A program made the translations under genes and the position numbers. From positions 1-5,053 of the forward strand of contig JALTID010000033.1 of the NCBI GenBank assembly GCA_027004335.1: 5,053 nucleotides of DNA. The letters run 5' to 3'. A model generated the notes under the pieces. It worked only from the letters and a program-made list of their open reading frames with translations, did no database searches and was not told where the DNA came from. This DNA comes from JALTID01 sp027004335 [NCBI: bacterium]. Lineage in GTDB: Bacteria; JALSQH01. Positions 1 to 5,053 of the stretch are shown piece by piece (the stretch's first letter is position 1; each line of letters starts with the position of its first letter).

Positions 1-2308
1 AAGTCTTGTTGTCATCTTGTTACTTTTTATTACTTCATGTGGAGGAAACAAAGAGAGAAAAGGAGAAACCTGTGCTCCTGGTGTTTACATTGAGGGGCAT
101 TCAGGTTCTACTATTCAGCTTCAGGAGGGCAAAATAAATACCCTTGTAGCTCAGGTAAACACATGCAAGCTCAAGGACAAAAACTTCACATACTCATGGT
201 ATCTTGATGACGGCGATCAACCAGTATCATCAACTAACAAATACGACTACATAAGTTGTAAATCAGATGTGGGAACACATAAGCTAAAAATAGTCGCAGC
301 AAGTATTGACTCTAACATTGTGTTGCAAAAAACATATACAGTGAAAGTGATTGAGGTACCCAATCCTCCCAAACCTTCCTGCTATGGGGATGCTATGAAC
401 ACCGTAAGAACAGGTTATGTTCAGGGATTCACCTCAGCGGTAAGCTGTCTTGAAAATTACTTGAAGGAGTATGTATGTGATGTTGATGCCAACTTTGCCG
501 CGGGATTGGGAAAAGAGGTCCTATTTCTAATGAGCATAGAAAATCTCTATAATAATCATACCAGTTTAACAGAAAAAGATATTAAATCCATCGGTGATAA
601 CACCATTATGCCCATGGTAAATCATTTTAAAGTTGTGATGGAAAAAGCCCCAAAGGATTGGTCCTTTTTTGAAGAAGGACTATATGACATTGTTGTTTTT
701 GACGGAAAAGAAAGGTACATGGGAAAATTTGATATATCACTCCATGGGGAATTTGATTTAGGGGAAATTTATTTTCTTGTATCTCAGGCAAGTGCTATGG
801 AAGGAGGGTACTATATGGCGACTGCATTTAACGGCCTCCTTGACCATTTTCTCAAGGTTCCCTTTGATTTCAGTATACAATCTGAAATCAAGAGATTTGT
901 GGGAAAAATGATTGATGATCCGAAATTTCTAACTTTTGCAGGAAGAGATGGTCAGGAGGGTAAGGAGAATCTACTCCTTGCCAGAGGTGCATTTATTGAT
1001 TCTGTTCATCTAATACAGGAGATGTTTGCGGAGATAAAATCAGAAACAGATGATCAGAGTGACGACCTGCTGAGATATTGGGATTGTGGCTCAGACGCCA
1101 TATGTCCACCAGCCAGCGAGTGCCCTGGAGGAGCTTCATGGATAGACCCGGTAAATGGTGACCCACCCGAGTATGATCCAAACAAATATAGCAGTTGTCA
1201 GGATGCAGGGAATGATTATGATGACAGGAATCACAATGGGCAGTGTGACGAAGGATGGCAGAAAACAGGGCCGGACAAAGATGGAACAGAATGTAATAAT
1301 AAATATGACGATGGAGAACCTCTCGGAACTGAGATACTTGGGTTCCCAGATTTTAAAGTTATCAACATAGCTTCTGATCTTTCTCAGATTCTTATTGCAC
1401 AAAACGAAATTGAGCTGAGTTTAATTGGTCCAGACCATCCTCTTGATTTTGATAGAATGGCGGGGATGCAGGAGGGAACAGTTAAAAGTGCTATGGATAC
1501 CATGGGACTCCCCTACCCTGAGGTGAGACTCAGTGAAGTTTTTCTTACCCCTACTGAGGCAAGATTATTAGTTCCACTCTACAGTATTTCCAAAAGATAC
1601 TTCATAATTGACAATGAATATGAGCCTTTTAAAGATACAGGATATGATGGATGCACAGATAAATATGAAGATGGAAATGGAGGATGTGTCTCGGATCCAT
1701 CACTTTCTCCCTACGACCCGATAAAAGACCCTGATCCGAACCACGATGATATTGATCTTTCTTGTGCTCCAACCTGTAATCAGAATGACGGTTACGACAA
1801 CGACGGAGATGGATGTATTGATGAGGATAATCACACTAAATTTGGAAATGTCCCCGGAGATATTGGAGCAGAAGGTAATCTTGTATTTGACTTCATAGAT
1901 GAAAATGGAAATGGAAAACATGATTCAGGTGAGAAATCAGAACCTTTTGAAGATATTGGAATTAATGGTGTCCCCGGATCTGCAGGAAATGGCAAGTGGG
2001 ATACAAAAGATATGACTCATACATGGCCCAATGGTTCAGATGTAGGACCTGTAACTGATGTCACAATGACTGACCCAAGAGACGGATGTGCACCATACGA
2101 CCCGGAAGGAGAATTAATCGATTTTTACTATCTCTTTTTCCCCGATCCAACATTTTCCAGGTTTTTAATATTAGATTGGAATCATAAGAACATAGATAAT
2201 GAGGATCTTAATGACCATGCAAAGCTTCACAGATTTGTTTCAAAAGCTTTCGATCTACTTCAACAGGTAGGGATTTATGATAATGGCGTCCACAAGCCGT
2301 GTAAATAG
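1..2308 (+). CDS. Large Cys-rich surface lipoprotein with Ig-like domain and EF-hand-like loops (5' partial)
   Basis: Function is unknown; it is probably a lipid-anchored envelope protein. The reading frame is open to the window edge (first full codon at base 2), and the start lies upstream. The visible residues form the end of a hydrophobic signal segment (SLVVILLLFITSC) whose lipobox Cys is coded at 38-40; Gly follows it, which by the E. coli rule would not retain it in the inner membrane. Numbering from the TTG at 17, residues 22-113 look like a beta-sandwich Ig/PKD-type domain with Cys50 and Cys81. Residues 120-165 are helical and Ala-rich with Cys122, Cys144 and Cys154. 'YWDCGSDAICPP' is at 354-365. 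EF-hand-like loops start at Asp403, Asp594 and Asp628, and the conserved core is 471-526. There are 20 cysteines, 11 of them absent from the downstream paralog. The 3' end overlaps the next gene by 26-32 bases. The reading frame and paralogy are clear; the role is not. Confidence 0.9.
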   Translation, partial: SLVVILLLFITSCGGNKERKGETCAPGVYIEGHSGSTIQLQEGKINTLVAQVNTCKLKDKNFTYSWYLDDGDQPVSSTNKYDYISCKSDVGTHKLKIVAASIDSNIVLQKTYTVKVIEVPNPPKPSCYGDAMNTVRTGYVQGFTSAVSCLENYLKEYVCDVDANFAAGLGKEVLFLMSIENLYNNHTSLTEKDIKSIGDNTIMPMVNHFKVVMEKAPKDWSFFEEGLYDIVVFDGKERYMGKFDISLHGEFDLGEIYFLVSQASAMEGGYYMATAFNGLLDHFLKVPFDFSIQSEIKRFVGKMIDDPKFLTFAGRDGQEGKENLLLARGAFIDSVHLIQEMFAEIKSETDDQSDDLLRYWDCGSDAICPPASECPGGASWIDPVNGDPPEYDPNKYSSCQDAGNDYDDRNHNGQCDEGWQKTGPDKDGTECNNKYDDGEPLGTEILGFPDFKVINIASDLSQILIAQNEIELSLIGPDHPLDFDRMAGMQEGTVKSAMDTMGLPYPEVRLSEVFLTPTEARLLVPLYSISKRYFIIDNEYEPFKDTGYDGCTDKYEDGNGGCVSDPSLSPYDPIKDPDPNHDDIDLSCAPTCNQNDGYDNDGDGCIDEDNHTKFGNVPGDIGAEGNLVFDFIDENGNGKHDSGEKSEPFEDIGINGVPGSAGNGKWDTKDMTHTWPNGSDVGPVTDVTMTDPRDGCAPYDPEGELIDFYYLFFPDPTFSRFLILDWNHKNIDNEDLNDHAKLHRFVSKAFDLLQQVGIYDNGVHKPCK
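80..355 (+). other. Ig/PKD-like beta domain in the first lipoprotein
   Basis: After the lipid-anchored Cys the protein shows alternating hydrophobic strands, a core Trp ('YSWYLDD') and a late 'VGTHKLKIVAAS' strand followed by 'YTVKVIE'. That is the usual order of strands in PKD and Ig-like surface modules. Cys50 and Cys81 match Cys65 and Cys93 of the paralog and could form a disulfide. The fold is inferred by eye, without a profile search. Confidence 0.5.
1223..1258 (+). other. EF-hand-like loop 1 of the first lipoprotein
   Basis: Residues 403-414 read DRNHNGQCDEGW. Asp/Asn occupy loop positions 1, 3, 5 and 9 and Gly position 6, as in EF-hand and dockerin-type calcium loops. The acidic residue expected at position 12 is replaced by Trp, and Cys410 sits at position 8, so affinity may be reduced. 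It aligns with the loop at Asp404 of the paralog ('DLNGNGRWNDSW'). Confidence 0.55.
1427..1594 (+). other. Conserved core of unknown function, first lipoprotein
   Basis: Residues 471-526 run from 'GPDHPLDFD' through 'EGT', 'PYPEVRLSE' and 'TP' to 'PLYSISK'. The same landmarks occur at the same spacing in the paralog at 3672-3836. This section has few Asp loops and no Cys, and looks like a compact fold set between the loop clusters. I know no family with this signature. Confidence 0.6.
1796..1831 (+). other. DNDGDG calcium-type loop in the first lipoprotein
   Basis: Residues 594-605 read DNDGDGCIDEDN, with Asp at positions 1, 3, 5 and 9, Gly at 6 and Ile at 8, a near-canonical EF-hand-type loop. 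It sits in the context 'NDGYDNDGDGCIDE', which is almost identical in the paralog. The fixed spacing and acidic ligands make metal binding likely; no flanking EF-hand helices are evident. Confidence 0.65.
1898..1933 (+). other. DENGNG EF-hand-like loop in the first lipoprotein
   Basis: Residues 628-639 read DENGNGKHDSGE. This is the best match in the protein to a full 12-residue loop: Asp1, Asn3, Asn5, Gly6, Asp9 and Glu12. The paralog has a degenerate version here (around Asp600, 'DTAPTNGKQDIGEK'), with two extra residues that would break canonical spacing. The site may therefore bind metal only in this copy. Confidence 0.6.
2268..2273 (+). promoter_or_regulatory. Probable ribosome binding site of the second lipoprotein gene
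   Basis: TAGGGA, within the purine-rich run AGGTAGGGA at 2265-2273, lies inside the last codons of the first lipoprotein gene. It is 9 bases before ATG 2283 and 3 bases before ATG 2277. The spacing favours 2283. Because the site is inside the upstream coding region, ribosomes finishing the first gene could re-initiate here. This is inferred from spacing only. Confidence 0.55.
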
Positions 2309-4463
2309 GAAGATTATTACTGGATTACTTCTTGTCCTTCTTTTAACGCTATCCGCGGGATGTGGAGGAGGCGAGTGTCAGCCGGGATTCTCTGTTACAT
2401 CTCCATCCTCCAGTAATGTAGAAATAATTGAGGGAAAAATCCGGAACTTTAGTTTCAACTTAAGGAGTTGTAGTGGAAAAATTTCTAAGATTAACTGGAA
2501 CCTTGATGATAAACCCTATGCTGAAGATTTAACCATGGTTACAATAGAGGGGTGTCCCGATCTGGAAGGTCAACACTCTCTGAAACTGGTCGTAAGAACA
2601 ACAAAAACCACAATTTCAAAATCATGGAAGATCAACATCGTTAACAAAGCTGATCCCGATAAACCTGAATGTTATGGAAAAGCACTTGATACTGTTCAAA
2701 GTGGTATTATAGGCGTTTCCTCATCAGAAAGTCCAACAGGCATGAATATGAGTGATGCTTATCAATGCTTTGAGGAGTATTTGAAAAAATCCCCATGCAA
2801 TCTTGAAGCGAACATGGCAGCAGGAATAGCTCATCTTTCACTGACTCTTGCCAATGCACCTATGCATCTTGCTCTTGCCTTTTCCGCATCTAACAACGGG
2901 GTAGAATCTTTTATTCAAAGTGAGATTGATCCCTTGATCACTTATTTTGGAACAGTGGCGGAGCATGGTAATTCAAGATTTACTTTTCCTGTAAATAACC
3001 TGCTCATCAATATACCAATAGCTGATCTCACATTTAATCTCTCTGGAGAGTGGGGCGTAGAAGAAGCAAAAACTCTCACTTCTCTACTTACTACTTTAAA
3101 AGGCTTACTTTATACTGGGCTTGCTTACAATGGATTTTATGAATTACCTCTGATAATGATAGGGAAGAATCCTGAGAAGTCATTGATTTCGCGTATTAAA
3201 ATAGATGAAACTTTCCTCATGCTTACAGGCAAAAATGGAGAAAAGGGTAAAGAGTACCTTACCAAAGCACAGCAACTTCTTGTACAGGGTTTAACTGAAA
3301 TGGTAGATGCAATACTTTCCGTGGAATCAGAACCAGATCCAGTTAATCATGTTATTAAATACTGGGATTGTGGAAAAGATGCAGTCTGCCCACCAAAGTA
3401 TTCAGATTATCCCGATGGAGACCCGGCTGAGCCTTACGAAGATTCCAATCATAATGGTCGGTATGATCAGGGGGAAAAATATGAGGATCTCAATGGCAAT
3501 GGCAGATGGAATGACTCCTGGGAAAATATTGGACCTGACGAAGGAGAAGATGATGGTCAATATACTGACGGAGAGCCTATCGGTACTGATATAATAGCAG
3601 GACACAGAATAAGGTTCTCTGCTGGAACAAGGCTTATTAATATTATCACAACGGTGAGAGATAATATAAAGGGACCAGATCCGCTCAACCTTGATAAATT
3701 CTTCGGAGTCCCTGAAGGAACCATGCGAAAACAATTTAATCAGTTTGGAATTCCCTATCCTGAAATAAGGCTCTCAGAATTTTATGTAACTCCCAGTAAC
3801 TTAAGAAACATGCTCCCACTTTATTCAATATCAAAAGAGAAGTTTTTCAATCAACCTGAAATGGAACCCTACAAAGATTGGGGTGTGGATCAGCTTAAAG
3901 ATGAAGATGAGCCATACTATGATCCAGCAACCAACCCGGATCCTGATCACGACGATTATGACCTCCAGACAAATATGAATGACGGGTATGATAATGATGG
4001 TGATGGATATATAGATGAACGCGATCCCAATGGTGATTACGGTCTTGAAGGAAATCAGAAATACGACTATCTTGATACAGCACCTACCAATGGTAAACAG
4101 GATATAGGAGAAAAATGTGAACCCTTCTACGATGTGGGAATTACCACACCCAATGGTATCTACGGAAAAGACAATGGAGTATGGGATGAGCTTGACACAG
4201 ATCACGCGTGGCCTAAAGGGGATGATGTAGGAGGACCTGAAGTTAATATAGATATTGATCCAAAAGATGGAACCACCAAAGATAAAGATCAGCGGTTAAT
4301 TGATGAATTTTATCTGTTTTTCCCCGATGCCACATTCAGTGGTGTATTAACATTTCCTGACCCCACTGTGAATGTGGATGGCAAAACTCTCACAAGAAAT
4401 GCAGAGTTATTTAGATTCATCGGCAAGATGAAAGAAAACGCTTATTATTTCTTCGGATATTAA
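2283..4463 (+). CDS. Surface lipoprotein with Ig-like domain and EF-hand-like loops, paralog of the upstream gene
   Basis: Function is unknown; this is a complete exported lipoprotein. Two ATGs are possible, at 2277 and 2283. I chose 2283 because the purine-rich TAGGGA at 2268-2273 lies 9 bases before it but only 3 before 2277. Numbering from 2277, there is an Arg/Lys n-region, a Leu-rich core and lipobox LSAGC with Cys29 followed by Gly. Next come an Ig/PKD-like domain (37-123, Cys65 and Cys93), an Ala-rich helical stretch (131-190, 'NLEANMAAGIAHL') and 'YWDCGKDAVCPP' at 362-373. Two adjacent DxNxNG loops begin at Asp389 and Asp404. The conserved core is 466-520, a DNDGDG loop is at 572-583, and the end block is 673-688. 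It aligns with the upstream gene along nearly its whole length, apart from a diverged stretch around residues 190-275. It has 10 cysteines, 9 of them shared with the upstream copy. Overlap with that gene suggests coupled translation. Confidence 0.93.
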   Translation: MASTSRVNRKIITGLLLVLLLTLSAGCGGGECQPGFSVTSPSSSNVEIIEGKIRNFSFNLRSCSGKISKINWNLDDKPYAEDLTMVTIEGCPDLEGQHSLKLVVRTTKTTISKSWKINIVNKADPDKPECYGKALDTVQSGIIGVSSSESPTGMNMSDAYQCFEEYLKKSPCNLEANMAAGIAHLSLTLANAPMHLALAFSASNNGVESFIQSEIDPLITYFGTVAEHGNSRFTFPVNNLLINIPIADLTFNLSGEWGVEEAKTLTSLLTTLKGLLYTGLAYNGFYELPLIMIGKNPEKSLISRIKIDETFLMLTGKNGEKGKEYLTKAQQLLVQGLTEMVDAILSVESEPDPVNHVIKYWDCGKDAVCPPKYSDYPDGDPAEPYEDSNHNGRYDQGEKYEDLNGNGRWNDSWENIGPDEGEDDGQYTDGEPIGTDIIAGHRIRFSAGTRLINIITTVRDNIKGPDPLNLDKFFGVPEGTMRKQFNQFGIPYPEIRLSEFYVTPSNLRNMLPLYSISKEKFFNQPEMEPYKDWGVDQLKDEDEPYYDPATNPDPDHDDYDLQTNMNDGYDNDGDGYIDERDPNGDYGLEGNQKYDYLDTAPTNGKQDIGEKCEPFYDVGITTPNGIYGKDNGVWDELDTDHAWPKGDDVGGPEVNIDIDPKDGTTKDKDQRLIDEFYLFFPDATFSGVLTFPDPTVNVDGKTLTRNAELFRFIGKMKENAYYFFGY
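2385..2645 (+). other. Ig/PKD-like beta domain in the second lipoprotein
   Basis: This is the counterpart of the domain at 80-355. The core Trp is in 'INWNLDD', and a 'GQHSLKLVVR' strand precedes a final 'SWKINIVNK' strand. Cys65 and Cys93 are at matching positions. Outside these landmarks the residues differ widely between the copies, so this domain has diverged more than the C-terminal half. Confidence 0.5.
3441..3530 (+). repeat. Tandem pair of 15-residue DxNxNG loops in the second lipoprotein
   Basis: Two adjacent units of 15 codons (3441-3485 and 3486-3530) encode DSNHNGRYDQGE and DLNGNGRWNDSW at matching phase. The first is a full EF-hand-type loop ending in Glu. The second lacks the Glu at position 12 but has one at 13. 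The nucleotide copies are well diverged, so the duplication is old. The upstream paralog keeps only the second unit as a clear loop. Confidence 0.65.
3672..3836 (+). other. Conserved core of unknown function, second lipoprotein
   Basis: Residues 466-520 repeat the core of the upstream copy: 'GPDPLNLD', 'EGT', 'PYPEIRLSE', 'TP' and 'PLYSISK'. It is one residue shorter than the other copy, at the start ('GPDPL' against 'GPDHPL'). The strong match in a region without metal loops suggests it carries the family's specific function. Confidence 0.6.
3990..4025 (+). other. DNDGDG calcium-type loop in the second lipoprotein
   Basis: Residues 572-583 (numbered from ATG 2277) read DNDGDGYIDERD. Asp is at positions 1, 3, 5, 9 and 12, Gly at 6 and Ile at 8. 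It is the counterpart of the loop at 1796-1831, with Tyr in place of Cys at position 7. This is the best conserved metal-type loop between the two proteins. Confidence 0.65.
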
Positions 4464-4464
4464 A

Positions 4465-5053
4465 TTACTCTTTGAAAAGTGCCTGATAATACAATTTAGC
4501 AAGCTGGTTATTAGGAAATTCTAAAATTATCTCTTTAAATACCTCCTTAGATTCCTCTTTTTCTCCCATTGCATAATAAACAAGGCCCAAATTGATATAA
4601 GCCTGTTGATATTTTGGGTTTATTTTGAGAGCTTTTTTCAAATGCTCAATAGCTTTATCATACTCCCCTATTTCTTTATATGCCATTGCTATCTTATTTC
4701 TGATATCTGCAAAATCTGGTCTTAATTTTATTGCATTGTTGTACTCATCAACTGCCTCCTTGAAAAGCCCCAAATCCACATAAATATCAGCTATCTGCAG
4801 GTGAAGATTGGCAAGTTTTGCTCTGACATGAGCATCTTTTATCCTCTGATCCCCAACCTTCACTTTCGTTCCCTGAAGTGCTTTTTCATACGCTTCTCTT
4901 GCCTTCTCATACTCTCCGATGTCACTGTAAACTATAGCTAAATTGAGAGCTGCTTCCACATACCCCTGATTGATAGAAAGAGCCTTCTCAAGGTATATCC
5001 TCGCTCTCTCTATATCACCCTCCATCTGGTAGATCACTCCAAGCATGTTAAAA
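4465..5053 (-). CDS. Tetratricopeptide-repeat (TPR) protein, N-terminus beyond the window
   Basis: This is a TPR protein, a helical-repeat scaffold that usually binds other proteins; its partner is unknown. Numbering from the Met coded at 5044-5046, repeats lie at about 1-28, 29-62, 78-111, 112-145 and 146-179. Each shows the TPR pattern of a small or large hydrophobic pair, G-Y/F--A and a late Pro, for example 'IGEYDKAIEHLKKALKINP'. About 15 residues (63-77, Lys/Asp-rich) separate repeats 2 and 3. The Met at 5044-5046 is probably not the start: the frame stays open to the edge, and the two preceding residues (Phe, Asn) fit TPR positions 4-5, so the first repeat begins outside. No signal peptide or membrane segment is visible in this part. 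Its stop codon is one base from the convergent lipoprotein stop. Many TPR families match this pattern, so no specific name is justified. Confidence 0.93.
   Translation of the reverse strand, partial: FNMLGVIYQMEGDIERARIYLEKALSINQGYVEAALNLAIVYSDIGEYEKAREAYEKALQGTKVKVGDQRIKDAHVRAKLANLHLQIADIYVDLGLFKEAVDEYNNAIKLRPDFADIRNKIAMAYKEIGEYDKAIEHLKKALKINPKYQQAYINLGLVYYAMGEKEESKEVFKEIILEFPNNQLAKLYYQALFKE

Noticed and set aside
17-19. TTG as the start codon of the first lipoprotein gene
   Set aside because: It would leave only seven residues, with no charged n-region, before the lipobox Cys. The frame is open upstream and codes more hydrophobic signal residues (SLVVIL), so the real start is outside the window.
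1155-1370. Met-rich + strand frame inside the first gene, with a similar one at 3307-3594 in the second
   Set aside because: Both are frame-shifted readings of the same loop-rich coding segment, where GATG-type runs give many ATGs. Their resemblance follows from the paralogy of the real genes.
1223-1933. Dockerin or thrombospondin type 3 domain assignment
   Set aside because: The loops share ligand spacing with these families. However, the paired-loop-plus-helix layout of dockerin and the regular Cys-linked repeat of thrombospondin type 3 are absent, so only 'EF-hand-like loop' is claimed.
3831-4205. Ile/Val-rich - strand reading frame that looks like a membrane protein
   Set aside because: It is antisense to the Asp/Asn-rich loop region: GAT and AAT codons read as ATC and ATT on the other strand. 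It has no independent support. The - strand frames at 3402-3734, 1700-1921, 1136-1402 and 993-1181 are likewise antisense shadows.
4482-4515. Inverted repeat CCTGATAA / TTATTAGG as a terminator for the lipoprotein genes
   Set aside because: The 8-pair stem is AT-rich with one wobble pair and an 18-base loop, it has no T-run after it on the + strand, and it lies in the TPR coding region. Chance is a sufficient explanation.
5044-5046. ATG as the start of the TPR gene
   Set aside because: The frame continues to the edge, and the preceding Phe-Asn fits the front of the first TPR helix, so the Met is internal.

Overview
The window carries three protein-coding genes and almost no non-coding DNA. 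Two large paralogous genes lie head to tail on the + strand and overlap slightly. A tetratricopeptide-repeat (TPR) gene on the - strand converges on the second of them, with one base between the stop codons. The first and third genes run off the window edges, so only the middle gene is complete. No RNA gene, mobile element, CRISPR array or convincing terminator was seen.

The two + strand genes encode exported lipoproteins with the same architecture. In order this is: a signal peptide ending in a lipobox Cys; a short beta-rich, Ig/PKD-like domain with a conserved Cys pair; an Ala-rich helical section that looks partly TPR-like; a 'YWDCGxDAxCPP' junction; and a long Asp/Asn/Gly-rich C-terminal half. 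That half holds several EF-hand-like DxDxDG or DxNxNG loops around a strongly conserved core ('PYPExRLSE ... PLYSISK') and ends in 'LIDxxYLFFPDxTFS'. I do not recognise a named family. The likely reading is a pair of cell-surface, probably calcium-stabilised lipoproteins made by tandem duplication. The upstream copy has gained many extra cysteines in its metal-loop half.

The organism is most likely a diderm (Gram-negative-type) bacterium with moderately AT-rich DNA. This rests on two lipoproteins with Gly after the lipidated Cys and on the 'DGxDNDGDGxIDE' style of loop, which is common in secreted proteins of deltaproteobacterial and candidate-phylum genomes. The sequence alone does not support a firm taxon.

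Overlapping reading frames suggest the two lipoproteins are co-expressed by translational coupling, perhaps as partners or alternative versions of one surface component. The convergent TPR protein may be unrelated in expression. Its repeats would suit a protein-protein scaffold, but nothing here proves it works with the lipoproteins.
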